Positions 1-8,937 of a stretch of DNA of 64,000 nt are shown piece by piece. How positions within the stretch are numbered: position 1 is the stretch's first letter; each line of letters begins with the position of its first letter. The stretch is from Embleya scabrispora (GTDB lineage: Bacteria > Actinomycetota > Actinomycetes > Streptomycetales > Streptomycetaceae). The notes beneath the pieces are model-generated. The model was not told the origin of the DNA and did no database searches. It saw nothing but the letters and a program-made list of their open reading frames with translations. The DNA is taken from positions 2,604,001 through 2,668,000 of the forward strand of contig NZ_MWQN01000001.1 in assembly GCF_002024165.1 (NCBI RefSeq), in the 5' to 3' direction. A program made the position numbers and the translations under genes.

Positions 1-512
1 ACGAAGCGGTCGTTGCCCTTGAACACGCTGTGCCGGTACGTGAAGCGGCAGTCGGCGGCGGTGAGCGTGCGCGGGCGGCGCTCGGTGCGGTCGTAGACCT
101 CGACGGAGGTGATCGTCTCGGCGACCTCCTGGCCGTAGGCCCCGACGTTCTGCACCGGGGTGGCGCCCGCGCTGCCGGGGATGCCCGCGAGGCATTCGAT
201 GCCGGACAGGCCCGCGTCGACCGCGGCGGTGACCACGTCGTCCCACGGCACGCCGGCGTCCACGCTCAGCGTGGTGCCGTCGACGCGCAGGTCCGTGGTG
301 GCGATTCGCAGCACGTCGCCGGCGAAGCCGTCGTCGCCGACGACCAGGTTGCTGCCGCCGCCGAGCACCAGCAGCGGGGTGCCCTGCTCGTCGGCGGCGC
401 GGACGACCGCCAGGACCGCGTCCGTGGTCGTGGCCGTGTGGAGCCGACGGGCCGGGCCGCCGAGGCGGAGGGTGGTCAGGGCGGCGAGGGGCGCGTCGAT
501 TTCAGGCTGCAC
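1..512 (-). CDS. murB: UDP-N-acetylmuramate dehydrogenase MurB, partial (C-terminal part beyond window)
   Basis: MurB reduces UDP-N-acetylenolpyruvoylglucosamine to UDP-MurNAc with FAD and NADPH in the cytoplasm, an early step of peptidoglycan synthesis. About 170 N-terminal residues are visible. They show the FAD-binding segment LVLGGGSNLVV near residue 50 and the family signature GIECLAGIPGSAGATPVQN near residue 115, followed by VGAYGQEV. The window edge cuts the gene in the substrate-binding domain. The start chosen is the GTG at 512 (reading MQPEIDAPLAALTTLRLGG), because the nearest upstream ATG at 528 is out of frame. The gene follows the two dehydratase genes on the same strand after a 57-bp gap. 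Identification is confident; the exact start is less certain. Confidence 0.93.
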   Translation of the reverse strand, partial: MQPEIDAPLAALTTLRLGGPARRLHTATTTDAVLAVVRAADEQGTPLLVLGGGSNLVVGDDGFAGDVLRIATTDLRVDGTTLSVDAGVPWDDVVTAAVDAGLSGIECLAGIPGSAGATPVQNVGAYGQEVAETITSVEVYDRTERRPRTLTAADCRFTYRHSVFKGNDRF

Positions 513-569
513 CGTTGGATTCTCGCATTCCCCGCCCGGCGCCGGGCTCGGGCGGCCCCGGCCCGGGGC

Positions 570-998
570 TCAGGCCAGTTGCACCACGGCCCTGGGTACG
601 CCCAGGACCTTGGCGCCGGCGGCGGTGACCACGAGGTCCACGCGGGCCCGGCGGTCGTCCAGCAGCACCGCGACCTTGCCGGTGACCTCGATGGTCGCGC
701 CCTCGACGGTGTCCGGGACCACGACCGGCTTGGTGAAGCGCACGCCGAATTCGACCAGCGCGCCCGGGTCGCCGAGCCAGTCGGTGACCACGCGGGCGGC
801 CTCGGCCATGGTGAACATCCCGTGTGCGATCACGTCGGGCAGGCCGACGTCGGTCGCGAACCTGCCGTTCCAGTGGATCGGGTTGAAGTCGCCCGACGCG
901 CCCGCGTAGCGGACCAGGGTCTCCCGGGTGACCGGGAAGCTGCGCGTGGGCAGTTCGGTGCCGACCACGACGTCGTCGAAGGAGATCTTGGCGGTCAT
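570..998 (-). CDS. MaoC-family (HadB-like) hydroxyacyl dehydratase subunit
   Basis: A 142-residue hotdog-fold protein with the hydratase-2 catalytic motif around residues 35-45 (ASGDFNPIHWN), supplying the Asp and His used to dehydrate (3R)-hydroxyacyl thioesters. It resembles mycobacterial HadB, the catalytic subunit of the FAS-II dehydratase. The preceding gene supplies the non-catalytic partner, and the two are only 2 bp apart, so a heterodimer is the likely form. The order tRNA-Thr, tRNA-Met, rpmG, hadA-like, hadB-like matches mycobacteria. In Streptomyces the physiological acyl substrate is not established, so the FAS-II role is inferred. Confidence 0.88.
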   Translation of the reverse strand: MTAKISFDDVVVGTELPTRSFPVTRETLVRYAGASGDFNPIHWNGRFATDVGLPDVIAHGMFTMAEAARVVTDWLGDPGALVEFGVRFTKPVVVPDTVEGATIEVTGKVAVLLDDRRARVDLVVTAAGAKVLGVPRAVVQLA

Positions 999-1000
999 GG

Positions 1001-1459
1001 TCAGCCCTCCGATTCGTCGGCGGCGCGGGCCACCAGGCTCGACAGCGCGGTGACGACGTGCTCGCCCTCCACGGTCCTGACTTCGGCGCGGGTGGTGAGG
1101 ACGTCGTTGCCCGCGAGGACCTTGATGTCGTCCACGGTGGTCACCACGGTCAGCCGGTCGCCGGCGCGGACCGGCCGGGTGTACGTGAACTTCTGGTCGC
1201 GGTGGACCACACGCGAGTAGTCCAGGCCCAATTCGGGGTCGTACACGACCTGGTCCGCGGCGCGCATCGTGACCACGATCGCGAAGGTCGGCGGCGCGAT
1301 CACGTCGGGGTGACCGAGGGCCTTGGCCGCCTCGGGGTCGTTGTACGCGGGATCGGGGTCACCGATCGCGGCGGCGAACTCGCGGATCTTCTCCCGACCC
1401 ACCTCGTACGGCTCGGTGGGCGGGTAGGTCCGCCCGATGAACTTCGCGTCCAGCGGCAT
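1001..1459 (-). CDS. MaoC N-terminal-type (HadA-like) dehydratase subunit
   Basis: A 152-residue single-hotdog protein of the FAS1-like dehydratase (MaoC_dehydrat_N) type. The region around residues 30-55 (AAIGDPDPAYNDPEAAKALGHPDVIAPP) is characteristic of HadA. It lacks the Asp-x4-His pair of the partner, as expected for the non-catalytic, acyl-chain-stabilising subunit. The ATG at 1459 is preferred over the longer reading frame because AGGGAGAA lies 7-8 bases upstream of it. The gene is 2 bp from the HadB-like gene downstream and lies beyond a terminator hairpin that separates it from rpmG. Confidence 0.87.
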   Translation of the reverse strand: MPLDAKFIGRTYPPTEPYEVGREKIREFAAAIGDPDPAYNDPEAAKALGHPDVIAPPTFAIVVTMRAADQVVYDPELGLDYSRVVHRDQKFTYTRPVRAGDRLTVVTTVDDIKVLAGNDVLTTRAEVRTVEGEHVVTALSSLVARAADESEG

Positions 1460-1531
1460 GAAGCGGTTCTCCCTGGTGGAGGCGGCGGTGGCCGGCGAGC
1501 CGGCGGGGCAACGCTGCGGAGAATACGACAA

Positions 1532-1563
1532 CGAGGCCACCCCCCTCGTGGGGAGTGGCCTCG
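1532..1563 (-). terminator. Hairpin downstream of rpmG
   Basis: The arms at 1532-1545 and 1550-1563 pair over 13 of 14 positions (one C-A mismatch) around a TCGT loop, 22 bp after the rpmG stop. There is no U tract, as is common in actinomycetes. It separates the translation gene rpmG from the dehydratase genes. Confidence 0.75.
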
Positions 1564-1585
1564 TCGGTGTCGGGGTGCGAAACGC

Positions 1586-1750
1586 CTAGCGGGTTTCGCG
1601 GTGCGCGGTGTGCGCGTTGCAGCGGGGGCAGTGCTTCTTCATCTCAAGACGGTCCGGGTCGTTGCGCCGGTTCTTCTTGGTGATGTAGTTCCGCTCCTTG
1701 CACTCCACGCAGGCCAGCGTGATCTTCGGGCGGACGTCGGTGGCAGCCAC
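1586..1750 (-). CDS. rpmG: 50S ribosomal protein L33
   Basis: A 54-residue basic ribosomal protein of the large subunit. It has two CxxC pairs (CVEC near residue 14 and CPRC near residue 41), so this is the zinc-binding (C+) paralogue. It starts with GTG; AAGGAAGG lies 7 bases upstream. Actinomycetes usually have a second, Cys-free L33 induced on zinc starvation by Zur; no Zur site was recognised here, consistent with this being the zinc-replete form. It follows tRNA-Met on the same strand. Confidence 0.97.
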   Translation of the reverse strand: MAATDVRPKITLACVECKERNYITKKNRRNDPDRLEMKKHCPRCNAHTAHRETR

Positions 1751-1826
1751 TGGAGTGCCTTCCTTGCGGTCAGGGGTGAATACAGCAAAAGCAGCCGATA
1801 CGGAGTCTCCCCCGAATCGGCTCGCT

Positions 1827-1902
1827 TGGTAGCGGCGACCGGACTTGAACCGGTGACACAGCGATTATGAGCCGCTTGCTCTACCGACTGAGCTACGCCG
1901 CC
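1827..1902 (-). tRNA. tRNA-Met (CAU anticodon), CCA encoded
   Basis: The cloverleaf reads on the minus strand. The acceptor GGCGGCG pairs with CGCCGCT, the D-arm is GCTC..GAGC, the anticodon loop is CTCATAA with CAT, and the T-arm is CCGGTTCAAGTCCGG. The terminal CCA is present in the DNA. Elongator Met is favoured over Ile-CAU from the gene order (tRNA-Thr, tRNA-Met, rpmG), but lysidine-modified Ile2 cannot be excluded by eye. Confidence 0.93.
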
Positions 1903-1947
1903 TCGACAAGGCCCCCGCCTGTCACCAGGCGGGGATCCCATCGTCTG

Positions 1948-2020
1948 AGCCCCAATACGGAATCGAACCGTAGACCTTCTCCTTACCATGGAGACGCTCT
2001 ACCGACTGAGCTATTGGGGC
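1948..2020 (-). tRNA. tRNA-Thr (GGU anticodon)
   Basis: On the minus strand the acceptor GCCCCAA pairs with TTGGGGC. The anticodon stem TCTCC/GGAGA encloses loop ATGGTAA with anticodon GGT, and the T-arm is TACGGTTCGATTCCGTA. The discriminator is U and CCA is not encoded. It lies 45 bp upstream of tRNA-Met, probably in one transcript with it and rpmG. Confidence 0.95.
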
Positions 2021-2085
2021 GAGCAGGAAAACCATACACGCTGCCCGACACCGATCGGAAATCGATTGGCGCAACGCCCCCTGCC

Positions 2086-3915
2086 TCAGCCCTCGGTGGA
2101 CCAAACAGCCCTGGTCAGGGCCCCTTCGACGGTTTGCGCGTACACGGCCGCGGCCAGCCACGCAGCGGACAAAAGGTCGTTGTCGCCCGCGCGAAGACGC
2201 CCGAAAACATCCCGTTCGCGGCCCGCCGCGACGTGCGTCAGACGCTCCACGAGCAGTGCCCCCGTGGCCAGCCCCACCCGGCGCAGTCGGGCGGTGTCGC
2301 CGGCGGTGGAGCCGGCCAAGGCCAGGACGGGACGGCCGCCGCTGATCGCGCGTTCGACGTGACGGTGCATCAGGTAGAGCGGGGCGGGCGGGGGTTCCCC
2401 GACCGCGCCGGGTACGGACGGGGTCGGGGCGGCGGCGGGCAGGTCGGCGCGGTGCAGGCGCTCCAAACCCAGGTCGATGCGGCCCAGGCGGTCCTCGGCG
2501 AGCCGCAGGGTCGGCCCCTCGCCGGGCGCGACGCCGACCGCGAGCGCCCGGATCGCCCGGTCGGCGCCGGGTTCGAGGCGGCCGACCACGCGCAGGCGCA
2601 GTCCGGGGCGGTCGGCGAGCAGGCGCAGGTTGTCCCGGTAGGCGAAAACGGGGTCGGCGTGCGCGACGAGCAGGTGTACGGACTGCCCGGCGCAGTCGGC
2701 GAGCAGTCGGTCCCGGGCGCCGGGGGTGGTGCCGAGCACGGTGACGTCGAGGAAGAGCAGGTCGGCGCCGGCGGGGCGGTCGTCGGGGGGCAGGTCGCGG
2801 TGGCCGACGATCCGGTCGATCTGGGCGGACAGCGGCGTCTCCCACAGGGCGCGCAGCGGTTCGTCGGTCCAGGCCGCGCCGCTCGCGCGCGCGGCGCGGA
2901 CGGCCTGGCCGGCGCCGAGCCGACCGTTGGCGGAGACGGTGGCGCCGGAGACGACCAGGCCGGCGCGGGTGAGCGCGACGGGGTCGATCGAGGTGTCGCC
3001 GAGCCGGATCGCGCGGGTCGCGGCGCCGATCGCCCGGTCGGCGCCGCCGGGGGCGACGTCGCCGATGGTGCGCAGGGTGCCGGCGGGGTCGACCGTGGTG
3101 GTGACCGCGCCGGCGAACCCCCGGGCGGTCAGGACGGGTTCGGTGAACAGGCCGTACAGCCGCAGCGACCCGGCCGGGGCGTAGGCGCGGCGGGAGGTGC
3201 CGCGCAGGAGGTCGAGGGACTGCGGGTAGGTCGCCGCGGGGGTGCGCAACGCGTGGGCCACGTCGAGCAGTTCGCGCATGGCGGCGACGAGGTCGGCGAG
3301 CCGGTACGCGGGGTCGCGGTCGCGGGCGGCGCGCAGGCCGGTGGCCACCGTGACGGCGGCGGCCGCGGCGCGGTGCAGGCCGGCGAGGCGGGCGGTGTGC
3401 GCGGCGCGGAGCAGGCCGGCCTGGAGTACGGCGCCGGCGCCGTCGACACCGGCGTCGACGATCGCGGCGCCGGCGGTCCAGAGGGCGTCGGCGGCGGTGC
3501 GTTCGGCAGGGGTGGGCTCGGTGGGGGTGGGGGATTCGGCGGGGGCTTCCGCCGATTGCGTGGGCTCGGTGGTGGCGGGCGCGTCGGATGTGTCGGGTGT
3601 GTCGGCTTCGGCGGGGGCTTGGGGCTCGGCCACCGGGGCTGCGGCGGCGACCGCGGCGCGGTGTACGCAGGCGGGGGCCAGCAGGCAACTGCAGCGCAGG
3701 TCGGCGGTGGTGGTGACGGCCCCGGTCGGGATGTACAGGGTCAGTTCGGCGTCCTCGCCGACGGTGATCCGCACCGTGTCGCCGTCGTGTTCGATCGGGC
3801 AGGCGGTGAGTTTGCCGATCGCGGCGTCGAGGCGTTTGCGCAGGCGCGGGGTGAGCGCTTCGACGATGTCGGCGGTGACGTCGGGGGCGACCGGCGGGAG
3901 GCCCTGCGTACTCAT
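2086..3915 (-). CDS. SWIM zinc-finger protein of the MoxR/vWA cluster (YehQ-like)
   Basis: A 609-residue protein with a SWIM-type zinc site near residues 75-85 (CSC, then CVH: C75, C77, C83, H85), a fold that usually binds DNA or protein. An Ala/Pro/Glu/Thr-rich stretch follows (about residues 90-135), then a long region without recognised motifs that includes a DVTVLG strand and helical repeats. The ATG at 3915 overlaps the stop of the DUF5682-vWA gene by 4 bases (ATGA), so translation is coupled. It is the last gene of the five-gene operon. E. coli YehQ occupies the same place beside the vWA protein YehP; that comparison is from memory. Molecular function is unknown. Confidence 0.8.
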   Translation of the reverse strand: MSTQGLPPVAPDVTADIVEALTPRLRKRLDAAIGKLTACPIEHDGDTVRITVGEDAELTLYIPTGAVTTTADLRCSCLLAPACVHRAAVAAAAPVAEPQAPAEADTPDTSDAPATTEPTQSAEAPAESPTPTEPTPAERTAADALWTAGAAIVDAGVDGAGAVLQAGLLRAAHTARLAGLHRAAAAAVTVATGLRAARDRDPAYRLADLVAAMRELLDVAHALRTPAATYPQSLDLLRGTSRRAYAPAGSLRLYGLFTEPVLTARGFAGAVTTTVDPAGTLRTIGDVAPGGADRAIGAATRAIRLGDTSIDPVALTRAGLVVSGATVSANGRLGAGQAVRAARASGAAWTDEPLRALWETPLSAQIDRIVGHRDLPPDDRPAGADLLFLDVTVLGTTPGARDRLLADCAGQSVHLLVAHADPVFAYRDNLRLLADRPGLRLRVVGRLEPGADRAIRALAVGVAPGEGPTLRLAEDRLGRIDLGLERLHRADLPAAAPTPSVPGAVGEPPPAPLYLMHRHVERAISGGRPVLALAGSTAGDTARLRRVGLATGALLVERLTHVAAGRERDVFGRLRAGDNDLLSAAWLAAAVYAQTVEGALTRAVWSTEG

Positions 3916-6900
3916 CGGACCTTCTCTCCGACCCAGCGGGCCAGTTCGGTGGGGCTCAGCGCGGCGACCGGCATGCCGGCGGCGACCAGTCGGCCGGCGA
4001 CGGCGGTCGAGTAGCGCGGTCGGCCGGCGTCGTCCAGGCTCGCGCAGCCGAGGATGTGGCAGCCCGAGGAGGCGAGCGCGCGGACCTCGGCGAGCAGGCC
4101 GCCGATCGGGTAGCCCTCCTCGAAGTCGCTGACCACGGCGACCAGGGTGCGTGAGGGCACGGTGACGAGGTCGCGGGCGGCGCGCAGGCCGGCGGCGATG
4201 TGGGTGCCGCCGCCGACCTTGACCTCCAGGAGCAGGCCGAGGGGGTCGTGGACGTGTCCGGTGAGGTCGATGACCTCGGTGGAAAAGGTCAGGAAGTGGG
4301 TGCTCAGGGACGGGACGCCGGCCATGATCGAGGCGGTGAGCGCGGACCAGATGGTCGACGCCTCCATCGAGCCGGACACGTCGACCACCAGGATCAGCCG
4401 CCAGTCGTTGCTGCGGCTCGCCCGGGTACGGAAGATCGGCTTCTCCGGCACCACGAGCACCGAGCCGTCGGCGGCGCGGCGGGCGGTGGTGAGGTTGGCC
4501 CGCAGGGTGCGCGGCAGGTCGAGCGCGCCGCCGGGGCGGCGGGTGGGCCGGGGGGTGGTGATGCCGGTGAGCGCGGGGCGCAGCCGGGTGGCGAGTTCGC
4601 GGGCGAGTTCGGCGACGATGCGGGCGATCAGCGGGCGGAGGAGGGCGAGTTTGCTCTCCGGGAGGCCGCCGGCGTGGGTCAGGACGGTTTTGAGCAGGTC
4701 GACGGAGGGGCGGGCGGCGGCGGGGTCGAGGTGGGTGAGCACATCGGTGCGGCCCGCTGACGCGGCGGCGGCCAGGACCTCCTCGCGGACGGCCGGGCCG
4801 AAGAGGGCGATCAGGTCCTCGGACCATTCGCGGACGCCGGGGTAGGGGGCTTCGCGGCCGGCGCCCGGGGCGTCGCCGAGGTCGCTGCGGGAGCCTTCGC
4901 CGTGGCCGGTGCCGTATAGCTCGTCGAGCGCGCGGGCCATGCCGGATGCCTTTGGGGGGAGGCGGTCGGATTGGCGGCCGAGGATGAGTTTCCAGCGTTG
5001 GGCGGGGGGGAGGTCGTGGGTTTGCGGGCTTCGCGCGGTTTGTGCCCACCCGCCCACCCGTTCAGTGAGACCCGCAGGCTGCGGATTTACCGCATCGGCC
5101 GGGCCGGATTGGCCTCGCGGCCATCCGTCGGGAGGGGGAAGGGCGGCGACGGGCGCGGGGTTCGTGGGCTGCGGATTCACTGCGTGGGGCGGGATGGGTT
5201 GGTCTTGCGGAGCGCCGGTGGTGGGGGCTGGGGCCGGGTTCGTGGGCTGGGGATTTTCGGGGTCGGCGAGGACCGGTTGGGCTTGCGCTCCGTTGGAAGC
5301 GGCGGAGGGGGCGTTTGTGGGCTGCGGCTTTGTCGGGGCCGGGGTGGGGTTGTGGGGCGTGGGGGGTGGGAGGAGGGCGCGTTGGGTCAGGGCCGATTTG
5401 GCGGTCAGGTCGGTGCTGGTCCATAGGGCCAGGGTGATGGGGTCCGCGTCGGTGTCCACTCGGTCGCCCAAGTGGTCGGCCAGGGTGGCGAGGACTCGGT
5501 CGCGGGCGGCGGGGGTCAGGGTGTCGAAGCCGCCTCGCAGGGCCGGGAGGCGGTCCAGGAAGGGGCGGTCGGGGAGGGTGTCGACGCGGTCCAGGAGCGG
5601 GGTGAGGATCGGGCCGCCCGCTTGGAGGAGCGGACCGGCCGCGGTGAGCAGGCCGGTGAGGCGGCGGGTCAGTTCGGCGCGGGTCGCCGGGGTGGTCGCG
5701 GTGTCGATCCAGGAGCCGATGCGGTCGCCGAGGGTGGTCGGGTCCTCGTGCCCGAGCAGGACTCGGACGGCGCCCGCGGCGGCGGACATCAGCGGCGAGC
5801 CGTCGGCGGCCAGGCGGGCCAGCCCGGCGGTCAGCCGGACTCCGCCGAATACGTCGGCGCGCCCGGCGAGGTCGGCCAACGCGCGGGCATCGGCCGGGTC
5901 GTCGGATCCGGTCAGGCCGTCGAGATGGCGGACGGCGGCGGTGAGGAGGATGCGGGTGATCTCCTCGCCCGACGCCGATCGCGATCCCGGTCCCGAGGCC
6001 GTGGGGGTCTTCGGGTCGCCGGGCACCGCGTCCTCGTCGGCCGTGCCGAAGGGCGCGGGTGTGCTCGCCTTCGCCGAGGCGGTGTCCGGGGCGGGGAGGC
6101 CGAGGTGGCCTCTGTGGATGCGGTCCGTGAGGGTCAGGGCCGCGAGGAGGTCGGGGAGGCCGGCGATCGTGGGGAGGGATTCGGCGGTTTCGGTGAGGCG
6201 GGTCTCGGTGAGGGCCGACAGGCCGCAGGCGGCGGCGCGTTCGAGGCCGGTGAGGATTTGCTCGGCGGTGGGGCCGCCTTCGGCGAGTTCCTTGTGGTGT
6301 TGGGCGCGGAGGGTGCCCTCGGCGGCCTGTTCCGGGGTGACGCCCCGGGCGCCGGCCGCGTCGAGCAGGGCCGCGACCGACGGCGTCCAGCGCACCCGCC
6401 AGCGGGTGGTGACCGCGTCCGCGCCGCCGGTGCCGACCACCGCGGTCGGCTCGGCGTAGGGGATGCGGCAGGTCGTCAGCTGTTGCAGGAGCAGTTCCCG
6501 GCGCCGGTCGCGGTCGCTGCGCAGCGGGTCCAGGCGCAGGTCGCGCTCCGCCGGGTCGGCCGGTCCGGGCAGGCCCAGTTCGGCGATCCGGCGCTCCGCC
6601 TCGGGGCCCAGGCCGCTGCGCGGCGCGGCCGGTGCCGGGCGCCCGGCCCGCGTACCGACCAGCACCCGCTCCAGGGCGCGGGCGACCGAGCGGCCCCGGC
6701 CCAGCGGCTCGCCGTGGGTGAGCACGGTCTGCGCCGCTTCGAGCAGTTCGCCGCGTCCCGCCGCCGGCAGGCCGCGCAGGTTCGCGAGGTCGCCGGCGAT
6801 CCGGACGATCTCGCGCGCGTCGACCGGACCGCTGGGGTGTCCCTGTCCGCGCAGATCGGTGCAGATCCGTACCGCCGCGCCGATCAGCGCCTCGCGCAGC

Positions 6901-7772
6901 GCGCCGGGGTCGCCGGCCGACTCCAGGACGGACTGCTGCCACTCGGGGTCGCGGATGCCGGCGGGGTAGCCGGAACGGGCGTCCAGGAGCGGGTAGGTGT
7001 ACGGGATCAACGACATCGTCACGTCGGCGATGTCGCCTGCGGGCACTTCCGCGTCGCCGTCGAGCAGGGCCGGTGCGTGGAACGCGCCGAGCACCACGGT
7101 GACCCGCGTCGCCCCGGCCTCCTCGGCGGCGCGCAGCGTGGACCGCATCCACGCCTCGCGGCGCAGGTCGACCGGGTCGACGGTGCCCGCGTCGCGGCGC
7201 AGCGCCCAGCCGACGGTCAGTGCGGCGCGGCGGATCGCCTCGGCGGACGAGCCGGGCGCGGTGGCCTCGACCAGCCGGTCCCACAGGTCGTCCCCGGCCC
7301 GGCCGGTGAGCCGGTCGCGCAGCGCCGCGTGCAGCCCGCCCGCCCCCGCGTCCGTATCCGTGTCCGTGTCCCCCGCGACCGGGCCGGCCGCCCGGTCCCA
7401 CCCCGGGTGGCCCAGCGGGAGGTCGCACGGGATCGCCGGCACGCCGTTGCGCGCGGCCCAGCGCAGCGCGGCCAGTTCCGGCGAGAAGTCGGCGAAGGGG
7501 TAGAAGCCGAGCCCGTGCGGTCCGGTCCCGGCCAGCGCGATCGGCGCCCGGGTGTCCTCGTGCGCGAGCCACTCCAACCAGGGCGCGGCCTCGTGCGGCA
7601 GTTCGACGAGGAGCGCGTCGGGCCGGGCCTCGTCGAGCAGCGCGGGCACCGCGGCGGCGAGCGAGGGTGCGTGGTGGCGCACGCCGATCAGGTGCGGCCG
7701 CCGGGACGCGGCCAGGCGCGCGGCGGCCGGACGGGCCTCGTCGATGGGCCCGTCCGTACGTATGGTCGACAC
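3912..7772 (-). CDS. DUF5682 - von Willebrand factor A fusion protein
   Basis: A 1,286-residue fusion. Residues 1 to about 790 are a DUF5682-type region beginning with HLIGVRHHAPSLAAAV and LLVELPHEAAPWLEWL; the function of this family is unknown. A low-complexity Pro/Asn/Gln/Ala/Thr linker (about 800-900) repeats NPQPTNPAP. The C-terminal part carries a helical segment and a vWA domain with the MIDAS metal motif DVSGSMEAS near residue 1130 and the later Asp in VVSDFEEG. vWA proteins paired with MoxR ATPases are thought to act as adaptors that recruit client proteins. The start is GTG with GGAGGG 8 bases upstream, 4 bp after the ATPase gene. In E. coli the corresponding products YehM and YehP are separate, so the fusion is notable. 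Confidence 0.85.
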   Translation of the reverse strand: MSTIRTDGPIDEARPAAARLAASRRPHLIGVRHHAPSLAAAVPALLDEARPDALLVELPHEAAPWLEWLAHEDTRAPIALAGTGPHGLGFYPFADFSPELAALRWAARNGVPAIPCDLPLGHPGWDRAAGPVAGDTDTDTDAGAGGLHAALRDRLTGRAGDDLWDRLVEATAPGSSAEAIRRAALTVGWALRRDAGTVDPVDLRREAWMRSTLRAAEEAGATRVTVVLGAFHAPALLDGDAEVPAGDIADVTMSLIPYTYPLLDARSGYPAGIRDPEWQQSVLESAGDPGALREALIGAAVRICTDLRGQGHPSGPVDAREIVRIAGDLANLRGLPAAGRGELLEAAQTVLTHGEPLGRGRSVARALERVLVGTRAGRPAPAAPRSGLGPEAERRIAELGLPGPADPAERDLRLDPLRSDRDRRRELLLQQLTTCRIPYAEPTAVVGTGGADAVTTRWRVRWTPSVAALLDAAGARGVTPEQAAEGTLRAQHHKELAEGGPTAEQILTGLERAAACGLSALTETRLTETAESLPTIAGLPDLLAALTLTDRIHRGHLGLPAPDTASAKASTPAPFGTADEDAVPGDPKTPTASGPGSRSASGEEITRILLTAAVRHLDGLTGSDDPADARALADLAGRADVFGGVRLTAGLARLAADGSPLMSAAAGAVRVLLGHEDPTTLGDRIGSWIDTATTPATRAELTRRLTGLLTAAGPLLQAGGPILTPLLDRVDTLPDRPFLDRLPALRGGFDTLTPAARDRVLATLADHLGDRVDTDADPITLALWTSTDLTAKSALTQRALLPPPTPHNPTPAPTKPQPTNAPSAASNGAQAQPVLADPENPQPTNPAPAPTTGAPQDQPIPPHAVNPQPTNPAPVAALPPPDGWPRGQSGPADAVNPQPAGLTERVGGWAQTARSPQTHDLPPAQRWKLILGRQSDRLPPKASGMARALDELYGTGHGEGSRSDLGDAPGAGREAPYPGVREWSEDLIALFGPAVREEVLAAAASAGRTDVLTHLDPAAARPSVDLLKTVLTHAGGLPESKLALLRPLIARIVAELARELATRLRPALTGITTPRPTRRPGGALDLPRTLRANLTTARRAADGSVLVVPEKPIFRTRASRSNDWRLILVVDVSGSMEASTIWSALTASIMAGVPSLSTHFLTFSTEVIDLTGHVHDPLGLLLEVKVGGGTHIAAGLRAARDLVTVPSRTLVAVVSDFEEGYPIGGLLAEVRALASSGCHILGCASLDDAGRPRYSTAVAGRLVAAGMPVAALSPTELARWVGEKVR
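5075..5365 (-). repeat. Degenerate tandem repeats encoding the Pro-rich linker
   Basis: Four imperfect copies of a 75-90 bp unit, each containing GGCTGCGG or a one-base variant (at 5077, 5167, 5245, 5320). They encode the repeated NPQPTNPAP-type linker between the DUF5682 and vWA parts. GC and codon pattern differ visibly from the flanking domains. Confidence 0.6.
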
Positions 7773-7776
7773 CTCG

Positions 7777-8937
7777 TCAGCCCTCCAGGACTCCGCGCAG
7801 GTCCCACAGGGTGCGCCAGGTGGCCGAGCCGTGTTCGGCCCGTCGGCGCACCGCCGCGTCCCAGTAGGAGAGCAGTCGGGCGGCGTCGGCCGGGTCGTCC
7901 TTCTTCGCGACGCCGAGCAGGTGTCCCGGCAGCAGGCTCAGCACGTCCCGGTCGCCCGGGAAGTAGGCCGCGGCCAGCGCGAGCGAGGAGGCGACCGAGA
8001 CCGCCTCGGCGGTGCTCAGCACGGTGGAGGGGCGTTCGATCTCCCAGCCTTCGGCGGAGCGGCCGGTGCGCAGGTCGCGGAACGCGGTGACCAGCACCTC
8101 CAGGACCGTGTCGTCGACGGCGTACGCCGTCCCGGTCCGCTCCACCGCGGCCCTGGCCTGGCGGCGCACCAGCGCGGTCTCCGCGTCGTGGTCGCCGATC
8201 GGGCCGACCGTCTCGAAGTTGAACCGGCGCTTGAGCGCGGCGGACATCTCCGAGACGCCCCGGTCGCGCAGGTTGGCGGTGGCGATCAGGGTGAAGCCGG
8301 GCGCGGCGTGTACCTGCGCGTCGGGGCCGCCCGCGAGTTCGGGAACCGCGATCCGCCGCTCCGAGAGCAGCGACACCAGCGCGTCCTGCACCTCGGGCAG
8401 GCAGCGGGTGACCTCCTCGATCCGGGCCACCGCGCCCGTGGTCATCGCGGTGAGCACCGGCGAGGGCACCAGGGCGCCCCGGCTGGGGCCCTGGGCGAGC
8501 AGCAGCGCGTAGTTCCAGCCGTACTTGAGCTGGTCCTCGGTGGTGCCCGCGGTGCCCTGCACGGTGAGCCCGCTGGTGCCGCAGACGGCGGCGGCGAGCA
8601 GTTCGGACAACATCGACTTGGCGGTGCCGGGCTCGCCCACCAGGAGCAGGCCGCGTTCGCCGGCGAGGGTGACCACGCAGCGCTCGACGAGGGCGCGTTC
8701 GCCGACGAACTTGGCGCCGATGGTCAGGGCACGGGGCAGGCCCTCGACCGGTTCGGGCAGCTTGAGTTCGTCGCCGCTGCCCATCACGAAGGTGACCACG
8801 GCGCGCGGGGTCAGCCGCCACGCCGGCGGGCGCGGGCCCCGGTCGTAGGCGGCCAGGAACGCCAGTTCCCGGGCGTACAGATCCTCCGGCGGGTGTATCT
8901 GGCGCGCGCTGGCGGCGGGTTCGGTTGCGGTTGCCAT
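7777..8937 (-). CDS. MoxR-family AAA+ ATPase (YehL-like)
   Basis: A 386-residue AAA+ ATPase. Walker A is GEPGTAKS at residues 101-108, sensor 1 is LIATANLRD, and the arginine-finger segment is AALKRRFNFE. The Walker B region reads ARIEEVTR rather than the usual DE pair. MoxR ATPases form hexamers that remodel client complexes, usually with vWA partners. Its ATG at 8937 overlaps the preceding stop as TGATG, and the vWA fusion follows within 4 bp, so the ATPase and vWA proteins probably act together. The gene uses the same codon pattern as its neighbours. The client and cellular process are unknown. Confidence 0.9.
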   Translation of the reverse strand: MATATEPAASARQIHPPEDLYARELAFLAAYDRGPRPPAWRLTPRAVVTFVMGSGDELKLPEPVEGLPRALTIGAKFVGERALVERCVVTLAGERGLLLVGEPGTAKSMLSELLAAAVCGTSGLTVQGTAGTTEDQLKYGWNYALLLAQGPSRGALVPSPVLTAMTTGAVARIEEVTRCLPEVQDALVSLLSERRIAVPELAGGPDAQVHAAPGFTLIATANLRDRGVSEMSAALKRRFNFETVGPIGDHDAETALVRRQARAAVERTGTAYAVDDTVLEVLVTAFRDLRTGRSAEGWEIERPSTVLSTAEAVSVASSLALAAAYFPGDRDVLSLLPGHLLGVAKKDDPADAARLLSYWDAAVRRRAEHGSATWRTLWDLRGVLEG

